Shown here: positions 45,581 to 57,444 of the stretch, piece after piece | Position numbering within the stretch: the stretch's first letter is position 1 | Layout: each line of letters starts with the position of its first letter | Source of the DNA: Channallabes apus | Lineage: Eukaryota > Chordata > Actinopteri > Siluriformes > Clariidae | Direction: 5' to 3' | Assembly: GCA_030522415.1 (NCBI GenBank) | Contig: CM060115.1 | Span: forward strand, 11,596,491 to 11,660,490 | Length of the DNA: 64,000 nt | The notes under the pieces: model-generated | The model's input: the letters and a program-made list of their open reading frames with translations, nothing else | Database searches by the model: none | What the model was told of the DNA's origin: nothing | Made by a program: the position numbers and the translations under genes

Positions 45581-45879
45581 TTTTACTTCAACTCCAAAAC
45601 TACTGTTCCCATTTCTAATTTAATTACATTTAATACGAACAAATAAAGGGTGGCTCAAGACTTTTGCACATTATTCTATATATGGGGACTAATGAGAGGG
45701 CTAATAAGAGTTGAAGAATAAAGAGTTCTGTTCCTCCGCTAGGTGGCAGTATAGAGCATTATACTCATAGCTACTAACCTAAGAAAGTGCTGATGTTGAT
45801 TGTTAATGTTAATCTCGACATTTTCAAGTTTTATTTCTTATAAATAATTTAGCAAACTGTAGGCAAAACCCTCCCCCCC

Positions 45880-45973
<94 letters not shown>

Positions 45974-46218
45974 ACACAATATTATCAGATAGTTTGTTAT
46001 TCATTATGTTCATCAATTATTAATGATGCATCTCATATGAAATGTGGTCTCAATCTCAAGAAAAGTTTTATATTCATAATGTTTGTCACTGTCATCAGTA
46101 ATTATAAACTGAGAAAAGATATATATTAGATCCCTATATTACAAATGCATGCATTATAGCAGTTATTTAAGGTATTCATAGAACATCATGCATATATTTT
46201 ATAAAGCATTATTATATA
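45581..46218. other. unique sequence with long (AC)n, no gene recognised
   Basis: (AC)n lies at 45886-45968. GCTCAAGACTTTTGCACATTAT near 45654 resembles a Tc1-type right end like 25535. No gene. Confidence 0.55.
45886..45968. repeat. (AC)n microsatellite, ~41 units
   Basis: Uninterrupted. Confidence 0.95.
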
Positions 46219-46747
46219 CACTATATGGACAAAAGTATTTGGCCAAACCTGTTAATTATTGAATTCAGGTGTTTCAATCTATCAGGCCCCTAATCCCCGG
46301 TGAAGCGCAATATTAATGCTTCAGCATACCAAGACATCTTTGACGATGCTATGCTTCTATGCAACTTTGGGGAAGTTTTTCTGTTCCAACATGACTCAAA
46401 GCAAGGTCTGTAAAGACATGTTTGATGAGTTTGGTTTGGAAGAACTTGACTGACCCTAACATCGAGCCCTGACCTAAACCCCATCGAGCACCTTTGCGAC
46501 AAACTGGAACGGAGATTGCGAGCCAGGCCATCTCGTCCAACATCAGTGCCTGACCTCATAAATGCTCTACAGAATGAATGGGCATGAATTTCCACAGAAA
46601 CACTCAAGAAAAAAAAATAATAATCTTGTCGATGGCCTTCCAAGAAGAGTAGAAGCTGCAAAAGGGGGAACCGACTCCATATTGAAGTAAATGTATTTGG
46701 ACACCATGTCATTGCAGGTTTGTCCAAATACTTTTGTCCATGTAGTG
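46219..46747 (+). mobile_element. Tc1-type deletion derivative, 529 bp
   Basis: The ends CACTATATGGACAAAAGTAT and ATACTTTTGTCCATGTAGTG are inverted and flanked by TA (46217-46218 and 46748-46749). The core codes scraps of a Tc1 transposase on the plus strand: VFLFQHDS (second Asp region) and SSPDLNPIEHL (Glu region), then ARPSRPTSVPDLINALQNEW. Most of the enzyme is deleted. Confidence 0.88.
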
Positions 46748-46749
46748 TA

Positions 46750-47493
46750 TTATACAGTCTGTTGTTTATAACATTACAACACATCAAGAAAGCAGAATTA
46801 TTCAACACATATCTATTTCACCTAATAATTGTACTCCTTTATATGGCTGTGGTCAGGAGATTTCTTCTAGCATATCTGGAAACATGGCAGTTGAAACATG
46901 TTTGCAGCATAAATGTGTTCTGACACTTCTGTCTCGACGTGCTAAATGCTTCACGAAGGTTAATTCTACTGTGAAAAAATCAGTCATGTGATGCAGGGAA
47001 GCTGTAAAAGAGTGTTTTAACACTGTAGCTGTACTGTCTTTTAGTTAGCAGCATGCAGTGAGGGGATGAGTTCATCTCAACCGCAGGCTGAGCTAAACGC
47101 CTAAATACCCAGGAGCTCAGAGTCCCACGTTCGCGTCTGTCTCCATGACTAATGGAGAGAATTTCAAAAAGCCGATGGAATAAATTTCTCCCAAACTCTA
47201 TTATCTTCATCATGAAAATAAGGTCACTTTATCATCCAATCTCTTTTTATGAAATTATCATCTCATAAGAAAGGCGCTCTTTTGTGTGTGCGTGTGTGTG
47301 TGTGGGCCGGGGGTATGGTGGGGGAGATTATTCAGCGTAACGCAGTTCACGGCAGAGCTCTCTGTTCAGACCGGGTGATGATTAAAAACCGAGGACTGCC
47401 AGAATCAGTGAGCTAATTAAATATAGATTAAAATGTTGAGGTGCTTCTTCGAACGAACTTAAAGCTACAGTATGTTAGAAATGACGATGATGA

Positions 47494-47561
<68 letters not shown>

Positions 47562-47649
47562 GATACACAATATGCTATAGATCTAGACAGTACATAATGC
47601 TATCAAGCACATTTAATTTAATTTGCATTATATTGCCTGGATCAAAAAA
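46750..47649. other. unique sequence, possible conserved non-coding block
   Basis: 47080-47280 has balanced composition and looks non-random (CTCTATTATCTTCATCATGAAAAT), a candidate conserved element. A (TATC)n array follows at 47494-47562. No exon. Confidence 0.4.
47494..47562. repeat. (TATC)n microsatellite, ~17 units
   Basis: Uninterrupted TATC repeat. Confidence 0.95.
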
Positions 47650-48085
47650 AAAATCATAATTCAACCACCTTTAACTTTGATAACAGCACACAATGTGGTG
47701 TCCAGTTCATTTCTGGAAATGATTCCTCATGCTGGTCCTGGATTACGCCTGATCCATCAGAGAAAAAAACAACTCCATAACCTGGTCATTCAGTACATTC
47801 AGATCATCAGCTGACTTTATTGCCACATAACGTTGCTGAGTCTAGACCTGACGAATTGAAGCAACCCCCGGTCATAACACTGCCTCCAGAGGCATGTACA
47901 GTGGACACTATGCATAGTGGGTGCATTGCGTCATGCAAGTTCCTTCTTACCCTGACACACCTATCGTTCTGGAATAGGGTTGACTTACAATAAGCTCATC
48001 TGATCACATGACCCTTTTCCCATTGCTCCGAAGTGCACTCTTTCTACCGTCTCTTTTTCATGATGCACCTTCACAAAGTGGTGCC
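47650..48085 (-). pseudogene. Tc1-type transposase remnant, third family
   Basis: Minus strand: STVHASGGSVMTGGCFNSSG (the GGSVMVWGCF block, altered), SGLDSATLCGNK, FFSDGSGVIQDQHEESFPEMNW (the second Asp region, altered), then TPHCVLLSKLKVVELWF. Frame breaks throughout. A fragment of the same element lies at 27750-27810. Confidence 0.6.
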
Positions 48086-48094
48086 ATGGAGGCG

Positions 48095-48380
48095 TATTGG
48101 TTGGTGGTTAGCACTGTCGCCTTGCACCTCGAGGTCCTGGGTTTGATTCCTGTATCGGGTCTGTTTGGGGTTTGGATGTTCTTCCCATGCTTGGTGGGTT
48201 TCCTCCAGGTACTCCAGTTGCCTCCCACAGTCCAAAGACATGCGGATTAGGCTAAATGATGATCCCAAATTGCCTGGAGTGTGTGAATGTGTGTCAATGT
48301 TGACCGGAGGTCCTACCACGGTTGTATAAATGGGAATATACACAACGCCATCATTGGCCTCCATGGTCCCTATTCGGACC
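48095..48380 (+). repeat. tRNA-headed SINE, GGTAGGACCTCTGG subfamily
   Basis: Head TTGGTGGTTAGCACTGTCGC, box B-like GGGTTTGATTCC, then TTGACCGGAGGTCCTACCAC and GGCCTCCATGGTCCCTATTC. Follows the Tc1 remnant directly. Confidence 0.8.
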
Positions 48381-50713
48381 TATTCGGACTTTGTGTGTTT
48401 TTGTTTTTTGTTTTGTTTTTCATTCCCTGACCACATTTCTTCTGTGAAGTTGTCAGCTCAGCACCATACATCCAGGATTTAATAATGCCCTATAGTTCTT
48501 AACCCACTACAAATCATTTTAAATCCTTACTTGTTTTCTGAGCTTGATGCAGGCCAGTAATTTGAACCTTTGAAAAGTATTTTTTATTTTATTTTATTAT
48601 TTTTTTTGCCAGGCAGCGAATAGTACACTATTAAGGAATATAACATTCCATGTCTTTCTATTAGAGGAATATACTTCTATAATAACACACCCTGAATACA
48701 CCAGTATTCTTTTTATAATGTGACCATTTTTTAAATATTTTTTAAAGCAAGACATAATACCTTTTATCTGTTTGTAGTTACATTTTATGTTGAACATATT
48801 TGAGACAAACAAGCTTCGGTTCTTGCTCATTGTATAGTAACAGTAACTCTTCCACTATTCTTGCTTTGATCTCACAAAAAAACAAAACAATGTTACTGAG
48901 ATGAAAGGAATATACTGTAATAAAGCATCAAAGGCGTGAACTGTAAAACATGTTGGTAAATATCTGTAATATTATTTACTAAACATAAAATAAAAAGAAA
49001 TATAAGATTGTTTTGATATTTACTACTTTTAAAGTTTGAAATAATCTTAATTGGGATTATGTTAAGCTTTTTTTTTTCCTTTAAAGAGAGAGAGAGGGCA
49101 AATTCTGTTTGATTCACCAAGTGAGGATTTATCTTAAAATCCCAAAATTTGATTCACTTTAACATTTCATTTCTTCTGTCTTTTAATGCCTAAACACATT
49201 TCATAAACGCTGCATTATAAATAAATAAAAATTCCATTAAATATCCAAAGCACCTTCTTGGCTTCTACAAACTAAATGTCCCAGAGCTCCACTCTTCCTG
49301 TCCCCATTCAGAGTGCTCAGGTTAAACGAAAAACTAATTCAATTCTAATAAATCTCTACAGTATGTTTACTTTACTTAGACTCATATGCAGGATGAATGC
49401 TAAATGTCTTTCCAAACTTAAAAAAAAAAAAAAAAAGGCACTCACTACCTAAGGAAGACTCTACGTCTACTACAAACAGACTCGGTGATTTCCCCAGGTG
49501 ATGGCTGCTCCCGGTTTCATTCTCTCGTCTCACTTTATTTCGCCTTTCTTCCCCTTAGAATGTAAAGCTCTGAATAAACCGCCGATTCGTTACTGCTGTA
49601 AAGGGATCATGACGACTCACAGCAGGAGCTCCAGCTATTTAAAGCCTTGCTGGAAATGTGGATAGAGATGATCAGGACCATGACAGAGAGCGGTTCCCCA
49701 CTGCATTCATATATTTTCCAGTGGTATCTTAATGTAGAGCGCCTCAAGCACTCAGAACTGGATAATAATGGGGTGCAAATTTCGAAGCGACGAGCTGTTT
49801 CTGCAGATTTCTCACCAGAGACATAATCATCGCAGCTCTGAATGAAGTCCAGAGACGGAAACGTGAGCACGTCTTTAGTTCATATACAGAACTTGGTATG
49901 CAGTAGGAAGTTGCTGGAATTCAATCAGAAATTCTCAGCAGGGCGCCAATAATAACGGAACAATAGGAAGTCCAGAGGCTTTCACTTGCGAATGATTCTA
50001 TAGATTCTATGAACGAGCTACGATTTACAGTATAGAATTAATCACATGTGAAAGTCATCAACCTAGAGTTATCCAGCGTACGCTCTAGCAGCTTATTTGA
50101 ACCGGATTCAGATGTACCTTTGTAAATTTCAGCTGCCTTTGAAGCATCAGATGTTTTTTTTTTTTTGTCTTAAAAAGACTAAAACTTCAAAATGCAGGCA
50201 ATTTACTTGTGTTTCATTTCTGATCAGAAAAACATCACGCTTTCCCATTATCCTCCTTTCCATCTTCTAATCTTGGCAATTTGCTGTATTTTGCAATAGA
50301 ACATGTAACGATTCACAAGAAAGCGCCCAAATACAAGGACACCAGGGAAGATTTTAAGATGTATTATTATTATAAAAGATTGAGAACGAGAGTGCAGGAA
50401 TGTTCAAGAGAGTGAGGGAACGAGCAATCTGGGATTTCTTGGCAGAAGAGTGGTATGAGGCTGAGGACTTGGTTGATGAACACTGGTGGGGACGGAAGAA
50501 TCCTCTGTAGGGGCTGTGAGGGAACCAGGTGGGTTCTCAGTGATCAGATATAAGAGCTGGAGACAATTCGGGATGAAGGCAGAAGGCGGCATCATGTGAG
50601 TCGACAGTGAAGGCACTTTGAAACGGAGTAAGAGATGTGTCTGAGGACGAAACAATCCGAACAGATGTAGGGCAGAGACGGAGTCAAACTTTACTTGACA
50701 AGTAGTTATCCAA
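48381..50713. other. unique sequence, no gene recognised
   Basis: 49580-49960 is compositionally balanced and open for 87 codons on the minus strand, without recognisable domains or splice support; it could be conserved non-coding DNA. A 15-base A-run lies near 49420. Confidence 0.4.
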
Positions 50714-50724
50714 AATGTAAAAAC

Positions 50725-50985
50725 ATTCATTCATTTTCTATAGCGCTTAATCCTGTGTTCAGGGTCGCGGGGGACCTGGAGCCTATCCCAGGAGACTTCG
50801 GGCACCAGGCGGGGCACACCCTGGACAGGGTGCCAATCCATCGCAGGGCACACACACATACACACACTCACACACCTACGGGCAATTTGGGAACGCCAAT
50901 TAGCCTAACCTGCATATCTTTGGACTGTGGGAGGAAACCGGAGTACCCGGAGGAAACCCACCAAGCACGGGGAGAACATGCAAAC
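50725..50985 (-). repeat. 5'-truncated SINE, 11-bp duplication
   Basis: AATGTAAAAAC at 50714-50724 recurs at 50986-50996. The tail and body are complete, but the copy stops at GGGGAGAACATGCAAAC, before the tRNA-like head. 5' truncation with a perfect duplication indicates LINE-type target-primed insertion. Confidence 0.93.
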
Positions 50986-50996
50986 AATGTAAAAAC

Positions 50997-51589
50997 AAAC
51001 AATCAATAATAATAATAATAATGACTAGACGGGTAAATTTTGTGAAAAAACATTTACATGTACGGTTACAGGTATATTTTCTGAAGAAAATGTGAGTGGT
51101 TCTCGCCGTGGCACAACTCGGGCCTCTGGGCCATATTAGAGTTATCTAATAGTCTACGGGATCAGTTGCTACGGTACTCTAAAGTGGTTGCTAGGGTGTG
51201 GCTTGACAGCTTTACAATGATCTCATTGGTTGCCTGAGTAAAATGAGCCCACCCACCCATGTCTCTATCACAATGGGTTCCACAGTTAGGTTCAATTTTA
51301 AAGTTCCCTTGGAAGTTACCATAGCAGGGAGGGTGAGCACTTCCTATTTCAATGAGGAGTACTGTACCTTCACCATAATATATCAATGGGGCAAATTTGG
51401 GCACCCATGTGCCCCAGGGCTACAACGTATACCCTCTTGTGGGGTATGTCCTGACACAGTTCGCAAGCCTCTTCAAATGTGATTAATTTTATATTTCTAT
51501 AAATTTCTTGCTCCGCGCTAGAATCCGTCAAATTCAGCTTCAATGTAAAGTCTATGGGATTTTTTTGGCCGTTCCAGCTCTTCTGCAAG
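50997..51589. repeat. probable old dispersed repeat
   Basis: GTGGTTGCTAGGGTGTGGC and TCTATGGGATTTTTTTGGCC have the style of teleost dispersed elements, but there is no second copy here. Calling it a repeat is a weak judgement. No gene. Confidence 0.3.
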
Positions 51590-51830
51590 AACAGCACTGT
51601 CAGTACAATAAGTGCATTTGCAAAACCATCAAGCACCATGATGACCTTCCCAGGAAAGCAAGACCAAAACCTACCTCTGCTACAGAGGAGAAGTTAATTT
51701 AGAATTACCAGCCTCAGAAATCACCGATTAACAAACAGCACCTCAGATTAGAGCCGTTATGAAGCTTTACAGAGCGTAAGTAGCAGATACATCTCAATAT
51801 CAACTGTTCAAAGGAGATTATGAAATATTT
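51590..51830 (+). pseudogene. Tc1-type transposase remnant, fourth family (N-terminal part)
   Basis: GACCTTCCCAGGAAAGCAAG then ACCTACCTCTGCTACAGAGG reads DDLPRKARPKPTSATEEKLI, the linker between DNA-binding and catalytic parts, then remnants of the second helix-turn-helix (AACAGCACCTCAGATTAGAG). The catalytic part is absent. The same stretch occurs inverted at 60368-60470. Confidence 0.55.
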
Positions 51831-53007
51831 TGGATGCCTTTAGTATAGAAAGACTATGGACTTACAGTATATGGTGCTGCCATACGTTTGACTGGTAATG
51901 TGTATATTTAGTTTAGTGTAAATATCTAATCAGTCAATCATATGGCAGCAACGTAATGCATTTGGTCCTGTAGACACGGTAAAGATGATCTGCTGAAGTT
52001 CATACTGAGCCTCATATTGATGAAGAAGTCACTTCAAGATGCTGTCTTATGCATAATTATACCGGGAAATGCAATGCAGATTGCCTTTAAAGGTGGATCC
52101 GACGGATTCGCTTCTGGCAAATTTACGCAGTTCAAATTTGAAGAGGGCGTAATATTTCCTCTAACAACACGTGCTTTTTTAATATATTTTTTGCTTATTG
52201 AATCCTTTAACCAACATTTGTATACCATAATCTTTGACTTGATCTCTGGCATGTCTATAGCACAGTGTTCAGGACCAGCTTTAAGCCATAATAGAGTTTC
52301 CTGATTTATTTCTCTTTCAATTCCGAGGAGATTAAACGGTGCTGAGAGATAAACAGGACCAATGAATATACCACATCTGTATCGAATTCCATGACAACCT
52401 TGAAGAGTTCAGTTTAGTTGGGCCTGCTCCACTGGAGCCATGGCAACTCAAAGTGCTCTGAGTCGAGGTAATTAGAAAACACTTTCAAGACTTATAATTG
52501 GGGTGATGAGTTTCGTATTTTCCGTATAAATCCATTCCAATATATCAGTTTCATCTAATTAAAGCTAACAATCAGATAACACCGTGGTTGAATATTATGA
52601 GTCATTTCATCTTTTTCATATGGTCATATTTCCTTCACGGGTACGCCGTATGCATCAACTTTCAAACATTCTTTGCATGTAGGCTTTTCATGAAAGAATG
52701 TTGACTTTTTCTGAATCTAAATTCTTGGCCCCTTGTAGAATACTCATCTACGAATTGGCCACACATTAGCTACAGAAAAGCATGATGTCATCAATCATCT
52801 TTGACTTAGCTAAGCTACGACAGTGTCAAACCATCATCCATTGTCTATAACAGGCACAATTGTCTACAATTTCCCTTACTGGTGTTTACAACAGTGCAGA
52901 ATTTGCTATAAAAGCTCACGGTATTACCTGGTAAATTGTGATATTCAGTAGATTACAATATTCAGTATACAATATACTTAAATATATATGTATAAAAATA
53001 TATACTA
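51831..53007. other. unique sequence, no gene recognised
   Basis: 52400-52640 contains several TAATTA-type words and looks like a possible enhancer-type conserved block; speculative. A 95-codon frame at 52017 lacks any recognisable feature. Confidence 0.35.
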
Positions 53008-53400
53008 TTTCTGTAGCCAATTCCCACCCCTTATCGGGTAATTTCTAACTACTGTACCAACCAAGGATGGCGAAGGTTAGCATGTGCTTCCTCCGAGTCA
53101 CGCCACCAACCGCATCTTTTCGAACTGCTTGTTCAGTCAGAGGACAGTGCTATCCACTCATTCCGCTTGTTTGATATCGCAGATGCCCGTGATTGGCTGA
53201 AGAGCCGTGACCGACTGATGTGAAAGTGCTTCGTGTCTCCCATCCCTCCACTCGGAGAAGACGCCGGCCAATCAGCTCCATCTAAGCCAACCTGGCTGCG
53301 GGAGGCTACAGCATCACCTGGGATTTGAACTCATAATCTCCAGAGATGATCGGTCGAGCATTTCACTACTGTTCCACTAGGTTGGTGGGGGCAATGTTTA
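53008..53400 (-). repeat. second SINE family, - copy
   Basis: GGGATTTGAACTCATAATC (box B complement) and TTTCACTACTGTTCCACTAG (head complement) at the right; GATGCCCGTGATTGGC in the middle. Same order as 27115-27450 on the opposite strand. Contains TACTGTA near 53053. Confidence 0.8.
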
Positions 53401-54687
53401 CCTTTAAGTAACAATTACCTTATCATTTCTATTAAATCTCCCTACGATTCGAGAATTTCCACCATGTCAGGATTTCTTGTTTCGTCTAAATCATTTCCAT
53501 TTATTTCTTAGAAAATGCTACAATTCTGCATTCACGTCTCAATATTATGACAATTTTGTCGCTTTATCTCATTTTCATTTTTCTTTTCCCAACGGCATAT
53601 TTTTCTCTCCATCAGTTAGTCTAATAAAAGCCGCATCTGGACCCATCAATTAAACCCCTGCATCCTCGTTGACAACCACTGGGATTTTTGACACGTAACA
53701 TTTCTGACACAGTCGGTACGTGAACATAGAGTGTTTATTTTGAGGTCAAATTGCGCTGACAAATTGATGGGCTGTGTCCACTGGGAAGATTGATTTGTTT
53801 AGTGGTGTGTTTTTTTTTTTCTTGTTTTTTTTTTTTACTTTTTTTTTTTCCACGAGTCACTTTGAGAATCCGTGAGAAAGTTTCTGAGTGGAAAAACAAG
53901 AGTCAAGCTGTACTCTAAAATCCTGCTTGACTAAAATGTTTTTTTTTTTTTCTCACAGTGTCCAAGCCATGATGACCCCGATGTCATGACCGCCTCCAGA
54001 AAAGGCAAGCTAATTAGGTTTGGTGCTGAAACTAATTTCGTTCCACTGGGAATGTACGGTAGTGGCTGGACTTAACAGAGATAAAACTAACATCCAGGTT
54101 CCTGGGAACACAATATTAGACAGGTGGTGTTAATGCTATGGCTGATCAGCGAGTGTGTGTGTGTGCGCCTGAGAAAGAGAATAAAGAGTTTATGTACACA
54201 ATGTAAGCATGTTACTGTATCTTAACCACGAACCAGACGATACGCATCTCTTATTTCACATTTGGGGGGAAAAACAATCTATAAACAGACAAACGCTATC
54301 GATTTATTTAGCTTCGCTCCGTCTTTTCATGTGTCATTTGAACTCAGATGAGTAATGAAGTGTTGAAATCGGACCGTCATCTCCTCCTACGGTTAAAAAG
54401 ATGAGATATCCCGGTGCTAAAAGCCTAAATCAAAGCTCATATGTGAAGATCTGGAGGCACGGATGAATTGATTTGCATTAGTTCAACACTTTAGGTCGAA
54501 TTTATCCACCTACCAGCCATTTAGGTGAATGAGATGAAAGTGAAAGCACTCTGAACTGACTTTTGCTTCGAATAAAGGGAGTGATATTAGGTGAAGGCAT
54601 ATAAACAGCATGGGCAATGTTCATTAAAGGGAATGCATCATAGGTAGGATTTAATACCAATATTATGCATCAGAATTAAGACTTGAG
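53401..54687. other. unique sequence, no gene recognised
   Basis: Poly(T) runs at 53810-53850 and 53939. GGTGGTGTTAATGCTATGGC near 54125 is the end of a known type of fish MITE. No coding exon. Confidence 0.45.
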
Positions 54688-54701
54688 ACTAAGAGTCTAA
54701 G

Positions 54702-55044
54702 GCGGCGCGGTGGTGTAGTGGTTAGCACTGTCGCCTTGCACCTTCAGGGTCTGGGTTCGATTCCCCGGCCAGGCTCGATTCCCGTCTCTGTGTGCATGGA
54801 GTTTGCATGTTCTCCCCGTGCTTGGTGGGTTTCCTCCGGGTACTCCGGTTTCCTCCCACAGTCCAAAGATATGCAGGTTAGGCAATTGGCGTTCCTAAAT
54901 TGCCCATAGTGTGTGATTGGGTGTGTGAGTGTGTGTATGTGTGTGTGCCCTGCGATGGATTGGCACCCTGTCCAGGGTGTACCCCGCCTAGGTCCCCCGC
55001 GACCCTGAACACAGGATTAAGCGGTATAGAAAATGAATGAATGA
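54702..55044 (+). repeat. young full-length SINE, 14-bp duplication
   Basis: ACTAAGAGTCTAAG at 54688-54701 recurs at 55045-55058. Complete head with double TCGATTCCC, (TG)n stretch, a small deletion before GGTCCCCCGCGACCC, AATG tail. Confidence 0.95.
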
Positions 55045-55058
55045 ACTAAGAGTCTAAG

Positions 55059-55323
55059 AGTTATTCCAGTTACAGTACTCCTTAAGTGTGGAGCAGTTTT
55101 AGAGAAGTTTAACACCATGTCTGACAAATATCACATATTGTATGTTTAGGGTGTATAAAAAAAAAATAAAACATATGGTATTTTAGGCTGCGGCGTAGAG
55201 TTTAATGCACAATGGAGTTAGAAGTGAAAACTGTGCACGTCAGCATTTAAGCATCTAAATTAAAAATCACACTTCTTCAGTTATTTACAGTTCTAACGTT
55301 ACAGGTAGGTGAATACTTCTTGT

Positions 55324-55359
<36 letters not shown>

Positions 55360-55596
55360 CAAGTCCTGCATGAACAATTTTTCATTGATGTCTTTGTGCA
55401 ACTTAAAAAAGAAAAACGTCTATGGAATGTCATTTAAAGACAATATTAGACCAATAAAGGAGTGAACGAATCGCCCACGTTTCTGCTGTGACGGCATTTT
55501 TACTCATAAACATCACTTTTTATTCTATAAGGTGCTGAAATTCAGGATACAAGAAACTATGGTATAAAAATGGAAACTACAAACTGGCTTTGGTTC
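55059..55596. other. unique sequence with (CT)n, no gene recognised
   Basis: (CT)n lies at about 55328-55354. Nothing else. Confidence 0.5.
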
Positions 55597-55707
55597 ATTC
55601 ATTCATGCATTTTTCATACTGCTTATCCTGTACAGGGTCGAGGGAAGCCTCGGGCACAAAGCTAGCTACACCCTGGACAGGGTGCCAATCAATTTCAGGG
55701 CACACAT

Positions 55708-55749
<42 letters not shown>

Positions 55750-56184
55750 ATTCACATACTGTGGGCAATTTGGGAACACCAATTAGCATGCTGGTGGCAA
55801 AGTGCCTTAGTGGTTTGCACTGTCGCCTTGCACCTCCAGGTTGTGGGTTCGATTCCTGCACTGGGTCTGTGTGCATGTTCTCCTCATGCTTAGTGCGTTT
55901 CCAAGGACATGCAGATCAGGCTAATTGGTGTAGTGTATGAATGAGCGTGTGAATGTTGATCAGAGGTTCTACCAAAGTTGAATACAATGGTCACCATTGG
56001 TCTTTACGGTCCCTAGTTGGACTACACAGGTTCCTACAGTAGATGGATGGATGGATGGAATTATCATACTCTTTGGAGCACAGGGAGAACATGCAAAATC
56101 TATGCATACAGACCTGAGGCATGAATAGAACACTCAACCCTGGAGGCTGGAGTGCTAATCAATGTGCCACTGTGCCACCCAACC
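55597..56184 (-). repeat. old SINE split by a later SINE
   Basis: 55597-55793 is the distal half on the minus strand ((CA)n at 55716-55747, then AATTTGGGAACACCAATTAG). The proximal half resumes at about 56073 (CTTTGGAGCACAGGGAGAAC) and ends in the head complement CAATGTGCCACTGTGCCACC. The break lies in the AATTAGC...CTTTGGA segment that is continuous in other copies. Confidence 0.85.
55794..56060 (+). repeat. SINE inserted into a SINE, (GGAT)n tail
   Basis: Plus-strand copy of the GGTAGGACCTCTGG subfamily with TTCCTACAGTAGATGG and a (ATGG)4 tail. It is flanked by AATTAGCATGCT on the left and AATTATCATACT on the right, a 12-base duplication with two differences. Confidence 0.85.
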
Positions 56185-56217
56185 TAACTTTATTAGCCTT
56201 ATTATTATTATTATTAT

Positions 56218-56595
56218 CCTTCATTCATTCATTTTCTATACCGCTTAATCCTGTGTTCAGGGTCGCGGGGGACCTGGAGCCTATCCCAGGAGACTTCGGG
56301 CACTAGGCGGGGTACACTCTGGACAGGGAGCCAATCCATCGCAGTGCACACACACTTACACACACTCACACACCCAGTCACACACTACGGGCAATTTAGG
56401 AACGCCAATTAGCCTAACCTGCATGTCTTTGGACTGTGGGAGGAAACCGGAGTACCCGGAGGAAACCCACCAAGCACGGGGAGAACATGCAAACTCCATG
56501 CACACAGAGACGGGAATCGAGCCTGGCCGGGGAATCGAACCCAGACCCTGGAGGTGCAAGGCGACAGCGCTAACCACTACACCACCGCGCCGCTC
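56218..56595 (-). repeat. young full-length SINE inside (ATT)n
   Basis: Complete copy from ATTCATTCATTTTCTATACC to ACCACCGCGCCGCTCC, flanked on both sides by (ATT)n, which masks the duplication. Same subfamily as 29877. Confidence 0.92.
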
Positions 56596-57442
56596 CATTA
56601 TTATTATTATTATTATTATTTTATTTATTTATTATAATGAATTTTTTTATGAATGCAAGAAAATACAGAAAGGGGAAATTACTTTTACTTAGTTAATATA
56701 ATTAATGCACTTCCAATAATATATACATTTATAAACACTCGTATTGTTACATCACCTTTTGACTACATGTGCTGTATAAATACTGTATAAACAACCCTCA
56801 GACACTGGGCAAATTCTTTTTTTTTTTTTTTTTTTCAGGTCATTTGCCCCAGATGTCATAACAGATGATGGTTCTTTGAGCTGAAGTATAGTAATGAGAA
56901 GTAATGTTCACTACAGCACCACAGCGAGGACATGGAACCAAAACTAATTGTGCCCCTATGCAAGACTTCCCAAACATTCACTACACTTAATGATAAGAAG
57001 AATACAGTATAAGAGAGAAGACAGCAGCAAGTAGAAAGTAGAAGTCGCAGGATGCCGGGAAAGCAGCAGAGAAACTTATACAATGCACAAACACAGATCT
57101 AAAGCTTGGAGGTTGTGTCTTATGAACGTGTTTTTCATCTCAGGTTTTCTGAGCACATCTTTGTTTCTGCTTATGAAGGTGAACAAACAGTTACGCAATC
57201 ATTTGTGAAACAGTTTGACAGCAAAACGAGATAAATACCATTATCAGACATATTGTGTCAAATGATTGTCCACGAACAAAGTGAAGCAGAGGGATGATGC
57301 CACAACATCCAGGATTGCTTTGTGTACAAGAGCCATGAGATTCATGTGTTGTGTTTGGTTCTGTATGCCTGGTTATGTCTGCTGTCCAGTCAGGATTTCT
57401 AAACTTATTGTTATAACCTTTTGGGACCACAGACATACAGTA
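56596..57442. other. unique sequence, no gene recognised
   Basis: (ATT)n to 56622 and a T-run near 56817-56835. No coding signal. It ends with TACAGTA directly before the Tc1 insertion. Confidence 0.5.
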
Positions 57443-57444
57443 TA

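Noticed and set aside
52017..52304. 95-codon frame as a gene
   Set aside because: No ATG at its first codon, AT-driven composition, no domain and no splice context.
56356..56598. Frames of 60-100 codons across SINEs (also near 5543, 29893, 54718, 59504)
   Set aside because: Conserved only because SINE copies resemble each other; they start and stop at arbitrary SINE positions.
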